DNA of 64,000 bases, from assembly GCA_021234155.1 (NCBI GenBank), contig JAJEKV010000002.1, positions 3,313,138 to 3,377,137 of the forward strand. Reading direction: 5' to 3'. This stretch comes from Isoetes taiwanensis. Taxonomy: Eukaryota > Streptophyta > Lycopodiopsida > Isoetales > Isoetaceae. The notes under the pieces were generated by a model that made no database searches, was not told where the DNA came from, and saw nothing but the letters and a program-made list of their open reading frames with translations. Below, piece after piece: positions 11,001-22,340 of the stretch; positions within the stretch are counted from its first letter, which is position 1; every line of letters starts with the position of its first letter. Made by a program: the position numbers and the translations under genes.

Positions 11001-13700
11001 AGATGTAACTAGTATAGCATCATCATATCTTAATTGCATCCATCTCAAACATCAAAGACTATAACCAATTAGATTCTACAACTAGCTAGCTATCGATTCA
11101 TCATAATAAGAAGTTTTATATTTGGTATTGTGCAATGGTTCCTCTTCATACCAATTTTGCTTCCTTTCTCCTCCTATTTAAGTACCCCAACTAGCCTACA
11201 ACCTGATAAGTGAAAATTCTGAAGAAATGTAGACAAGGGGTGGTTGATAATGGGACTTATGCCAGCATCTTCTATGAATAAAGACACTACTTGGAACTAG
11301 ATAGTTTAGGGTCCAGTGAGTAGTACACTTTTGCTATTCAATGAGTACACCGAAGGCAATGAAAAGGTAATCTTTTCAGTTTCCAAGTTCTCAAAACCTG
11401 CTATCAGTAATAGAAACGTGTGATCAACGTCTTTGACAAATATATAATATCACATGTAAATAATAGGTACTTTTCTTTCTTATAAAAAAATCTTCTTAGC
11501 CATATTGATTAGTCACTGTCTTTGAAAGTATCCATGACGATTTGATCTACATTTTGTAATGTTGGCAAAGGCATCACGCTAACATTTTTGTTTATATTTG
11601 CTCGTCAAACTCTTGAAAGTCATATATATTGAATCCTTGATTGGCCCATAAGATTTTGTACTCAACTTTAAAATTTAGTCCTTTCTTCTCGAGTTGAAAA
11701 TTGTGCTCATCAATTATCTTAAAGTAGTTGTTTTTGAACTCTAAATATGTGAACAAGGCTGTACATGTAGAAAAATACCAAGGCGAATCATCTTACTTAG
11801 TAAGATACCATATTTCTTTCTCCTTCTTTATAGAGAAAGTTCACATGTTAATCTCCTTATGAGACATAACATCCTATTATATATTTCTCCTTAATTGGTG
11901 GCCGCCAAAGATATGTTGCAATTAGCATTGTTGACTGGAGCTGTTAGTTCTTGTAATATATGTGTATATTATTCAATCATGGTCAGTAACTGTTTGTGTG
12001 TCTCATTATAGAATCCAGACGTACACACACTTAATGCATCCTCATTATCAAGATTGCTCATATCAACTGAGCCATCACAGATGTCGATAGGTGTAACTTA
12101 ATTACTAGCCATATCCATTTCTTGTCAAGTCGAATATTCGCATAATAGCCATAGTCACACATTTGCCCATTTCTTTTAGCACATAGAGAACTGACACATG
12201 CAGGAAAATAGTTGAATTGGGTAAAACCTTACAATCTAGAACTTGATAGCTACATTTGCATAGTGAGAAAGTGGAAAAAACCAATGAACAAGTTTCTACA
12301 ACTACTTTTGAGATCATAAGATATTGGTAATCTTGATAGAATAAAACATATTGGAAAGAAGGTGCCCAAAGCTAGGAAATGTAAAACCAACTAATATTTT
12401 TCTGTATATGGTTGGCTACATGGCAAACAAGTAGTCGGCCGTATTTAGTTATTCTTCCAACATATGCCAGGCATGCGATTGGTCTCTGAAGCAGAACCAC
12501 AAATTTGGAGGTTGGATTAAAATTATTGCACGCAGAGCAGGGAGGATTAAGACAGTAACCAAAGAAATGGTTAAAGAAAGGCAGCAGGCAGGCCGAGGGA
12601 GCAGAGAAGATTCAGAAGGAAGGGGACATGAAGCTGGAGGATGAAAGGTGATACGGTAAAACATGAATTTAATTCTGCCTTGGTCAAGATGTATTAAGAG
12701 GAGATGGTATGCGTTATAATATCGAATATACAAGAAAATGAACAGACAGATACGCGACGTGAACGAATAGTGGATTGTTTTTCGTGGTTAGTTGAATATT
12801 CAGGAATGGCAGCACTATAAAAATTCCACGGTGACAGATGCAGGAGGGACAAAAAGAGCAAAACATACGGTATTGCATGCAAGGCTTAAGGAAACAAAAA
12901 CCGCATGTGGAGCAGAAAATAAAAATGCTGGCGATTAAAAAATATGCGCCCGCCATGGAAAGTTCTGGCTGGCAACAAGTCGAGGCACAGCAATAATCCC
13001 AGAAGCCGTAATTTGGCTTAAGCATACGGAATATGACGGTGACAGCCAAGTAGCGGGCCTACCATGATCATAATGTAGAGCGCCGGATTTGAATCGGTTA
13101 TAAATGGCACCCCACGTTTGGGCTGTACAAATCAGAAGGCGTTGCATTTATAATGCCCCTGCTCCCTCGGTAATATACGTAAAATCTAAATGCCCATTCT
13201 CTAAACGCTCTATTATGCGTCACCGCAAAATGTTCCCCGATTTACGAAAGCGCCCGCAATGGCCGTCGTACAATAAAATTGATAATTGTTTCGGTGGATA
13301 CTGTTTGACCATCCAGGTCACTTCCGAACGGAATCAGTCGCATTTTACGTGTTTGCATCGTACTCTGCCGTACCTACATCGATGCGTTATCCGCCGATCA
13401 TGATCAACGTACCATTGGCGGGTAATCTTTTTACATCCGGATCAGGAATGTAATAATTTACCAGCCGCTTCGCCTTTTAATTATATTACCTTTTTCATCC
13501 TGGCTTTTGGTAGTGTTTTATTCAGGAATTCGAGGAGCGCTTGAAATATACCATATATTTCGAAAGCGCTCAGCGGAAAAGAAATAGAGTGAAAAATCGC
13601 TATCCGCCATGATATATTTGGAAATTTAAACTGAATAAATCTCAACAAAGTTTACTAAATATTATTTATAGAAGCTAGGCCTCAATACGGCATTCCCGCA
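8100..13700. other. 5.6 kb without a recognised gene
   Basis: Mostly AT-rich sequence. ORFs of 60-110 codons occur on both strands but none has recognisable motifs, and they overlap one another in several frames. From about 12,900 the base composition shifts towards GC, possibly marking the upstream region of the dienelactone hydrolase gene. No tRNA, LTR or LINE domain was recognised. Confidence 0.4.
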
Positions 13701-15190
13701 AACACGATCTTAATCGCCCGGATGTCATCTCCGTCCTCTCGAAGATCCTAACCTGCTGATGCTGGCATAACTCATGTCGTTTGCCATCGCCCCATCGCGC
13801 TGACCTTTCTCCGTATAAAGTCCGGCCGTCTACGTTGGATTTGTCCAGTGTAGTCGAGTTCGGCGCAGAGTGGAGAAGAAGAAAAGGCCGATTCCTGCGA
13901 AGTGCAGATTACTCCGGCAGATGCGCCATGGAACGCGGCGCGACCGCCGCACAAGGATCAGATTTGGTCCAAAATTTAAACTGGCACTAACGATTTCATG
14001 GTTTCCGCGCACGCCGTAAGCGTTCTTCACTGACCATTTTCATCAAAATTAAAGAACATTGAATGGCTCCTCAGGTTTATACCTCCGGCCTCGAGCATTG
14101 GTGCAGTGATTTTATCGCACTTCTTTGGTATGGAAAAATCTGATTTAAATCCCTTTTTTTGGTACCGTTCTCTGTATTCTTGATTCAAATCTACAAAAGG
14201 GGAGGAAGAAAAGCTTGATTCTAATTAAATTATGCCGGTGTAGATCAATGAATTAAATTATGCCGGTGTAGATCAATGATGGAATTGGGAGAGGTCTGTT
14301 AATGTCGGATTCAGATTCATTAGATTTTTGCAGCATGGGGCTATTTTGGTCGGGTGATGGCCTTTCTGCAAAAAGACTCTGCCAGGAAGTCTTCTTTTGA
14401 TTGAAATTTTGCTTAAAAATTGAAAGCGAATGAATTAAGGTGTCAATTTCAGATTGCAGGTGCCATCCAGCTGTGAGTGGGATGTTTTCTGTCGTTTCAG
14501 AAAGCTTCTCCGGCTTTGTGGGATGCCTTTTTCTAGCCTTTCCTTTCATCGCTTATAATATTGCAAATAAACAGCGCGGTTGCGGTTTTTAAAAATTCTT
14601 TGGCGTGCCTTTGTGTCGCTGTAGATGATTTATATAGCATTAAATTTCTGTGCAAATCATGCTCAGAATGCACATTCATGCTCAAAACTATTAAGCCAAG
14701 TTTGTGCTTATCAGGCCATATTTTTATTTATATATGGTTAGGATCCTATTTCTCTTTCCAAATCGGGGCCGGAAGCTTAAGAAGCCAGATATATTTGCAG
14801 GATCGGAAACGCAGTATCTGCATTATAGGATTACCAGAAGTTTTTTTTCCCGTTGATCTTGCCCTTTCGATGGAGGAATGGATGCCACCTTAAGATAAAA
14901 GAATAGGGAAACGTGCTCACTGATTTAGGCCACCATGCAAGCCGGGGTTGTTTGCTTTAACTTAACGTTTTTGCCATATCAAACAAAGGCACATTGGTCA
15001 AAAAACGAGACAGAAGCCATTGTTTTGGGGATGAGGGATGTCTAAAATTAGGCGATTAGTTTTGCTTTTTGAGTTCCGAAAATCTGAGAGTCTGATTTTT
15101 TATGAGTTCTTGTCTGTTCAGTGATTCTGTTTTGTCTTTGACTGCTCTGTAACTATGGCTCTAACCATGGTGCTGGTTATTCTTCTTCAG
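13700..15190. other. Upstream region of the dienelactone hydrolase gene; first exon not located
   Basis: The gene's missing N-terminal part should lie in or before this stretch. A TATA-like TATAAA is present at about 13815 (plus strand) in a GC-rich context, with ORFs following, but none reads like the usual N-terminus of plant dienelactone hydrolases (a Cys-Cys-x-Asn-Pro-Pro start). A 23 bp sequence (AATTAAATTATGCCGGTGTA…) is repeated in tandem at about 14223-14278. Confidence 0.35.
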
Positions 15191-16839
15191 GATGGAACAC
15201 TCCGCTATTAAGGTAAGGCCCGGCCGTTGCTGTTTGGAATTGGGTATATGGATTTTACCACCGGAGTATATATTAAATTTTTTATGTTTGTAAACATCAG
15301 AGTAAGGTCTGTTTATGATGGTATGCTCAAGTTTGATCCACAAGTTATGCAGGAAGCTTGCAGACAATGTTGCGCAAGCAGGTTACCTTGTTTTGGTACC
15401 AGACTTATTTCATGGCGATCCTTTCAAGCCTTCTGAGACCGGAAGTCCCTTTTCCACTTTCCCAGCTTGGGTCAAGAACCATGAACCAGTAAGTCATCAT
15501 CTCCTCCAAAAAAAACTTCTCTTTCTTGTATCATATGCTCGTTAACAAGTTCGTTAACCAAACTTTTGGTCTTAGCCAAAAGCTATTCCAGATTGCAAAA
15601 GGATTATAGATAGCCTGAAAAGCAAAGGCATTCACTCCATTGGAGTAGCTGGATTTTGTTGGGGAGGTTAGATCATTCTTATTCCCTTACATAAGATGGG
15701 CATTAACGTCACAGAATTGAACAGAATGGAATGACTCTTTTTTTGTATCTTTGACTCTAATGCAGCGAAGGTTGCTGCTTTGCTCGCCAGAGAACCATGT
15801 GTGAAGGCTGCAGTCCTATTGCACCCATCCTTTGTAACCACAGATGACATAAAAGGTGAATATTTTTTTAGACCTGCAAGCTATAAGATCCCTTTCTCTA
15901 CATCTGTGGAATGGTTGGTTCTGTAAAAGAGAATCTTTGCCAGTGCTGAATTGCATGAATGATGCCGTAGGAAGAATCTTCAGAAGTGTCTATTTGGATA
16001 TAGATGCCATGTTACCTGGGCACGTAGGGACAAATTTACTTTGATAAAATAGTATTTTTATATGTATCTATATGTATATGTGCAGTATCCATCTCATTCC
16101 ATTCCATTGCAGCCTTCAGTACACTTTAAGGTCTGGTAAAAGCATTTGACAGCTCATCGTCAGCTTTGCTTGAACATATTCGTGCACGACAGTTGCATAC
16201 TCTTGTAGGCATTTGATTCTTAGAACTTGTCCATGTTTGCATGCCTCATAGAGTCATAATGCTTCTGACTGGAAGTGATAAAGATAATGCAATGTGCAGG
16301 CATAAAGCTCACGGATTTTGTCAACTTTGACTAGTTCAGTTTATGATAAGACTGACTGACTATTTCAGTGGTCCTGAGACATAAGTTCTAAATATTGTAT
16401 AAGATGGTTTTTATGCATTTGGAGGAATATGAACTGGGTTTAATTATTAAAGAAGCAAACTTTTGAAATACTATTTGGATTGTGCATTTTGCAGGACTAA
16501 CTGAGAAAGCTTGTCTGTGATATGCAGAAATACGAACACCAGTGGCAATATTGGCAGCAGAAATAGACCAATCTACACCTCCATCAGTAGTTGAGGGCTT
16601 CAGATCAATACTTACATCTCGTCCAGAGGTAGGTTAATTCAAGCCTGCTGCCCTTCTAATGTGTAAGGACAGTGTAAAATTTGTGGTTATTTCTGCAGAT
16701 TGATACGTTTGTAAAAATTTACCATGGAGTTGCTCATGGATGGGCTGTCCGGTATGATGTAAGTAGTGAAAAAGCAGTTGCAAAGGCAGAAGAAGCTCAT
16801 CAAGACATGCTGAGCTGGTTCTGGAAGTACCTGAAATGA
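15191..16839 (+). CDS. Dienelactone hydrolase family protein (six recognisable exons)
   Basis: An alpha/beta hydrolase of the plant dienelactone hydrolase group (carboxymethylenebutenolidase-like), probably a cytosolic esterase or lactonase whose natural substrate is unknown. Exons by GT-AG junctions and unbroken phase: 15191-15212 (22 nt, WNTPLL), 15353-15488, 15576-15666, 15766-15855, 16528-16628, 16699-16839 (TGA stop). They join to about 193 codons with no frameshift. The catalytic triad is complete: Cys in GVAGFCWGA spanning the exon 3/4 junction, Asp in ILAAEIDQS, His in YHGVAHGW. Other family blocks are YLVLVPDLFHGDPF, AAVLLHPSFVT and AEEAHQDMLSWFWKYLK at the C-terminus. Full-length plant relatives run to about 240 residues, so roughly 45-50 N-terminal residues, ending ..FG before WNTP, are in an exon I could not find. 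Introns range from 70 to 672 bp. It looks like the one intact gene in the window. Confidence 0.87.
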
Positions 16840-18000
16840 AGGTCTATGTGATGCAGAAATTTTGTAGCTCTACTAACACACTCTCTACCGTTCCAAATTT
16901 TGGGTTTGCTTCATCACTAACATCTCCACCACCACACTCTGATCCACTAGTTCATGTAATACAAGTATTTTGATTTTTGAGTTCTCTTCCAGCGGATAAG
17001 TAAGTATACAGAGTGGGTGGATATCGTCCCCTTGTTATGCCCCATTGGGTTGTGTAATAATCATTTGCTTTTAACAATACTATAATCCACACAGTTGATG
17101 CAGAGCGTTGGTTTTTGTAAATTGCTTTCTGAAGAAGTCTGTTTCATGTTGTTGTAATCTTTCTGGGGCTGTACATTGTGAGACCATTACGAAAGATATT
17201 GATTGGTATGTATGACCACGTGTAGGCTTGTAACATGTCGCATTTCCCACATGGTCGAATGGCATGTAAAAAGCACGTTCGACATGTTGCATCTTCATTC
17301 ACAAGGTATATTTGCTTTGTCATTTCAAGTTTGGGTACTCTTATCAACTTTTCTAGGCTTGCATGAAGTTGCCACTTGCATGACACATGAAATTGTTGCA
17401 TAGAAGTCATGCATTAAGCCTCCTATCAGGGTATTTCTTCCAACTTTTTCTTTGGTTTCATTGTAAATTTGCACATACTCTTAGTGGCATATATCATTCT
17501 AGTATCATAAACACATTATAAATTTAAACCAGGTTGCAATTGGATACAATAGATCCATAAGCAAAGACCAATCATCAAATGCGCCTTACTACTTTTAATC
17601 TTTGCTTGTCAAGCATGTGTTCTTAGATTTGAAATTCGTCCGTCCGACCTATGTAATTATAGACTTGAGGCTATCACTTAATGTGTTTTATTTCCTCTTT
17701 TTGATCTCGCCATGGTATAAGCAATGTCCATTTTGCCCTCACATCATAGGGACAATGAAGAAACATAATATCTTAGTCACATGTAGAGTAGTGCAATGTT
17801 CCATCATGAAGAGCCGCCAACATGTGATCTATATCAATAAGGAGGTTTAATGCCATCAAATAAGTCTGATGTTGATGCGATGCATGCAAAACACGCACTA
17901 ACAACTTAGATTTATTACTTCTCCTTGTAAAGTAACGTGATGAACAATGGACCATTAAAGAATTGACGGCTAATTGACAGCAAACAATAAATAATCTGTT
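16840..18000. other. 3' flank of the hydrolase gene; nothing else recognised
   Basis: The first few hundred bases presumably hold the 3' UTR. No clear polyadenylation signal could be chosen. Small ORFs here have no recognisable motifs. Confidence 0.4.
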
Positions 18001-18162
18001 ATGTAGTCAAAATAAGCTATTGCAGGCACAACCTACGTTTATTCTTGATTATATTGGAGGCAACCTAGTGCCGCCAGTGCATGTAGTCAAAATAAGCTAT
18101 TCCAGTCACAACCTACGTTTACTAGTGATTACATTGGAGGCGCAACCTAGTGCTGCCGGTGC
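18001..18162. repeat. Tandem duplication of about 80 bp
   Basis: Unit 1 is 18001-18080 and unit 2 is 18081-18162. Both begin ATGTAGTCAAAATAAGCTAT and end CAACCTAGTG(C/-)(C/T)GCC(A/G)GTGC, with a handful of differences and a 2 bp indel. No coding content. Confidence 0.9.
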
Positions 18163-18650
18163 TTTAATTATGCCGCCGGTGGTTTAAGCAATAAACAATG
18201 TGATCAAAAAATTTGTTTACATCATTATGCGACTTGCAAATCCATCGAGCCAAAAAGCATTTCATCTTAGTTTCTCTGAGGGCACCACTTAATGTAACTT
18301 GTGCATACAAAACATCTAAAATGGACGTAATCAATTGGAGGCTAAAATAATGCATATATTCCTTTAGAATTAGGATGAGATTCCACACAGCGGAAGGCAA
18401 TTAACTTAAACTTTGCTATTAATGCTAGAACTTCCAACTCCTAGCCCTCATCTCCCGGTAGTTAGAGCAGCATTTTTTGCAATTATACACTAAACCGAGC
18501 CTAATGCCAAACCTAAATTGCCGCTCTTAATTGCCACTAATGGAATCTGAGCTCCTTCGGCATTTTGCAAGATGGCTCTTCCTGATTTGTGGACGTGAAC
18601 TGCCACACTAAGAACTGCTGTAGTGGACTATCAACCTTAAAAGCCATATT
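18163..18650. other. No recognised gene
   Basis: Sequence between the tandem duplication and the SINE-like tail. Nothing recognisable was seen. Confidence 0.3.
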
Positions 18651-18689
18651 TGAGCTCCACTTTTCACAAAGCGGTCGCTTCCCTCTTTT

Positions 18690-18778
18690 CTGCATACCCT
18701 ATTCTTTTCGCCCATTCTGGCATTGGCGGCTGCCTAGTGGCGTGACGTTAAAACTACTATCTATCTATCTATCTATTC
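18690..18778 (+). mobile_element. SINE-like 3' end with (CTAT)n tail
   Basis: GGCGGCTGCCTAGTGGCGTG is followed by ACGTTAAAACTACTAT and (CTAT)n to about 18775. It matches the ends near 3630 and on the minus strand at 4893, and resembles the LINE-A end GTGGACGTTAAAAAAAACTATTCTATT. No A or B box was found upstream, so it is a 5'-truncated or diverged copy. Confidence 0.5.
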
Positions 18779-18779
18779 T

Positions 18780-19672
18780 CGAGTCTTTTTTTTACATTTT
18801 ATTTTATTATGAGTAGGAATGGTGGATTCCTGCACCCATTTCCTCAACAGCAAGCTTAGCCGGATTCAAAAAGGTTGAAAGAAAAACTAGAGCATTTCTA
18901 GCCAGATTCAGAAAGGTGGGCAGATTATTTCTAGCAGGATTCAAAAGCTTCAACGAGGATCTTACTTTCTTTTTGACGGAGATGCTACTACACTGAATCG
19001 AACACATTAACTGTATTTTTCAAAGTCGGGCTTTGGACAACGATGGATTTGGCTTCAAAAAACAAACAAACACAGGGGCGTTAAAAAACACAGAAATTAG
19101 ATTTTTCCTACTCTCATGCAAGTTAATTCAACGGGTTGTGCTTCGTGAAGCTCCACCAAAAAAAAATCGTTCAAGAAGAGATCCATCTTATGCCTAGCTC
19201 CGCAAGAACAGAGAAAAAAGGGAAGATAAATGCCACGTGCCGAAAATGCTAGCAGAAATTTAAGCCTCCCATTGATTATGCAAGGGAATCTTCACCGCTT
19301 AAAAATTATGCCTCGAGATATTCTTTGGGAGCGCACCAGACTCAGCGGCGCACTCGAGGCTCCGCCGCCTCAGAATTTCCTCAGCAGAATGTTCTCGGGG
19401 TGAAGATTCTTTATTTTACATTAAATACTAGAGTGCATTAGCGTAAGCTTAATTCAATGCTCTTATGTCCATAAGGGAATCCCAAAGAGATCCTACATGC
19501 TCAAGTGACTTTAAATATAAAATTATATTTAATTATAGTATGTATTGCATACAATCTAGAAATATAACATTGTTTCAGTCACCAAAATAGTTCATAAAAT
19601 CATGCGCTACGCTTGTGCGCGCACATGCACACGCACCCACACATATCGCGGAATAATTTTTGGTACATATTA
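18780..19672. other. No recognised gene
   Basis: Contains three imperfect copies of an AGC(C/A)GGATTCA(A/G)AAAGGT-like block between about 18850 and 18950. Otherwise nothing recognisable. Confidence 0.35.
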
Positions 19673-19786
19673 AGAATAGAATAGAATAGAATAGAATAGA
19701 ATAGAATAGAATAGAATAGAATAGAATAGAATAGAATAGAATAGAATAGAATAGAATAGAATAGAATAGAATAGAATAGAATAGAG
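19673..19786. repeat. (AGAAT)n microsatellite, about 22 units
   Basis: A nearly pure pentanucleotide run. On the minus strand it is (ATTCT)n directly following the LINE-A 3' end GGTCTCCGTGGACGATAAAAA. It is therefore the 3' tail of LINE-A copy 2 rather than a free-standing microsatellite. The ORFs over it (LFYSI repeats) are products of the repeat. Confidence 0.95.
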
Positions 19787-20039
19787 TTTTTATCGTCCAC
19801 GGAGACCAATTGCATATGGAACCCAAATAGGAGGCTAAAAAGTTTCTTATCAACGTAAAACCCCTCCTCCCCCCCTCCCCCCTCCGCCACCTTGCCTAGG
19901 GTGGTTTGGGGAAAAACGTGTCGTAAGTGCCCGAGGATCGAAGCTAATCTTTGCATCTATGATCTTTGCCTTCCAACCATTGCTGCTCACAAAATTTGGA
20001 TGGAATTGTCACAGTTCATGGCCGACGGGAACTCCACCC

Positions 20040-22340
20040 CTAAATATTTGTAAGCATACACCACTTCAATATTTTATCCACGATAAGTGAGGGTTGGGGC
20101 CCTTGGCTGGCGTGCGGACGATACGAGAACTACTTTGGTCTTGGCTAAGTTGATACACATGTCAGCCATCTGGCAAAATGTGTCCAAGGTATCGAGATGG
20201 TGTTGCATGTCTGCCTGAGTGTGTGCTAGGAGGTCCAAATCATCAGCATAGATCAGCTGCCTAGTGATCTGATGTAGGAGTTGAGTCCCAGTGCCTCCAT
20301 TATCAGCGAGCCATCTCTCCAGATGATCAATATATAGGCCAAATAGTGTGGGAGAGAAGGGCATCCCTGGCGGACTCCGATACTGCTCTCGAATGGTTGG
20401 CCTGATGATTGCAGCCAGCCTATGCATGTCTCATATAACCTCAGACATTGCATTCGTAGTTGGTAGGGACGCCTAACCGGCCGCAATCTTGTCCACGCCT
20501 TTTCCCCGAGGCACGGGTCAAAAGCCTTGGCGAAAGTACGGCAAAGAATGCAGTCTTGCCGACGGTTCCTGTTGTCCTCAACCAGAGTCCACAGTGTGAA
20601 GATATGATCTATGGTTGAGTGTCTTGGCCTAAATCCCGCTTTGCCTCGAAAAGCCCGCGACTGCCGCCTCTACCCATCCTTGCCAATGCCATTCGAGATC
20701 CTGTGGAGGAGAGCTTTGCAAACACTGAACTGATCATGATGGTCCGGTAATTGGCCATGCAGTGCGGGTCTCCTAGCGAGGAGCTTTGTAAACACTGAAC
20801 TGATCATGATGGTCCGGTAATTGGCCATGCAGTGCGGGTCTCCTGCCTTGTAGATTGGGACAACCCTGCTAGTGGTCCATTTGGGGGGTAAACTTTCTCG
20901 CAATGCCTTATTGAACATGTCTAATAGTAATGGTGCCACGGATGGTCCTGCCCACTTGAGTAACTCCGCCTGCATGCCGTCAAGTTCTGGTGCTTTTCCA
21001 TTGGCTAGATGTTGCAGCCCCTGCGCTACCTCCGCCTCTATAATTTCCAAAGACTGGCCCGCTTGGGGAGGGGTAATGCCGCCTCGCACCCCCCGTGGTT
21101 GTAGAGCTATCAGAGGTATTGCCCCCACTAGTCCGAGTGATGTTTCTTGTGGGCAGATTGGCCTCTGGCCACTCTTCGCCCGGGGTCATGAGATGACGTT
21201 CCAGGAGGAAGAACATTTTATATTGATGGGCCGCAATGTACCTGGCCTTTCTAGCCTTAACGAAAGTGCAGTATTGCTTGACTGCATCCAAGCATATAGC
21301 AAGATCTGTGGCTTGGCGGAAACGGCGTTTGCGTTCTTTGCATTCGGCATCGAACCACTGGTTACGCGGAAAGGCCTCTAGCTCTCGAGATTTGCCGAGG
21401 GGCGACGTCGCAGCCCTGAGGACGTCATTGAGCCTACCTACCTGCTGCCTCAACATTGAGCACTATGAGATGCTTGCCAGGTCCTCCGTGAGTATTTGGG
21501 AGTAAGTATGAGCGCGCTCATAGTCCGGCCCGAAGCCGGGCATATGAGGAGGTGGCGGGCCCGAGCAACCAACGCCAAGCCACCGCAAGTAGAGCTCAAA
21601 GTGGTCCGAGTCCACCTCCCCATTCCTACCATCTGTTGCCAATCAAAAATGTTTGACGAGATGCATATCTTGCTCGGCCACCAAAATATAATCTACCACG
21701 ATGGACCCACCTCCCTGGTTCTCCTGCAGTGTGCTAACTGGAGGATGACCACTTTGCTAGTCCATTGTAAATCACTAGGTCAAAGATACTGCAGATCAGC
21801 AACAGCTGCCTCCCATAGCGTGAGACATGAATGTCAGCTGATGCCCTCAATTGGAACAAATCATCTGTCAGAGGGTCAAATCTCATCGGTTGTTCTGTGC
21901 CAGTGCGGGCATTGAAATCTCCAATGAGCATGACACTACCATCCTGCTTGTGTTGTAGATCGACATAGGGCTCCAACCTATCCACATCCGGATGGGTGTG
22001 ATAGAAGTTGCTCCCGCTATGTGGGAAGTAGCAGGCCTCCACAAAGAGAGGGCTACCACTGCAATAGTGTACGCCACACCCACAAAATACCGCTATTTTG
22101 TCCTCCGTTTTGCACCCGTGGGAACCGACCGCGCGCCGTGGCCGTCCCAGTAGTAGCAAGCGACCCCTTCGTGCCCCCGTTTTCCTGTGCATTAATTGAA
22201 GATGGAGTAGCGATGATATCCTAGCAAGTCCGGTAATTTATGTCCAGCATGCTCCCATGTTTCCATGAGGAAGATGAGGTCCATATCGGTGGCAACTAAG
22301 TTCAGACTATCTCCCTTCTGCCATGGGAAGCCCCGACACT
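20040..22340 (-). pseudogene. LINE-A ORF2 (endonuclease and RT), copy 2
   Basis: Endonuclease motifs on the minus strand: LIFLMETWEHAGHKLPDLLG (about 22270-22210) and VMLIGDFNARTG (about 21930-21890). The linker has RNQWFDAECKERKRRFRQ (about 21365). RT motifs: NGKAPELDGMQAELLKWAG (21010-20950), YRTIMISSVFTKLL, KAGFRPRHSTIDHIFTL (about 20640), FAKAFD with the preceding motif A Asp lost (LCRT), GVRQGCP-SPTLFGLYIDHL (about 20370) and an intact YADD at 20239-20250. A 64 bp block of the RT is duplicated in tandem at 20710-20843. Frameshifts occur in several places. In an active element this protein nicks target DNA and primes cDNA synthesis from the LINE RNA 3' end. Confidence 0.8.
20710..20843. 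repeat. Internal tandem duplication within RT
   Basis: GAGCTTTG(C/T)AAACACTGAACTG through GTGCGGGTCTCCT occurs at about 20710-20773 and again at 20780-20843, 70 bp apart with one visible difference. It repeats the YRTIMISSVFTKLL part of the RT and shifts the frame. Confidence 0.9.

Noticed and set aside
15152-15190. ATGGCTCTAACCATGGTGCT... as the start of the hydrolase
   Set aside because: It runs out of frame into the 22-base exon and ends in an AG acceptor; it is intron sequence.
19575-19956. Two minus-strand ORFs with LFYSI repeats
   Set aside because: They are translations of the (AGAAT)n tail.
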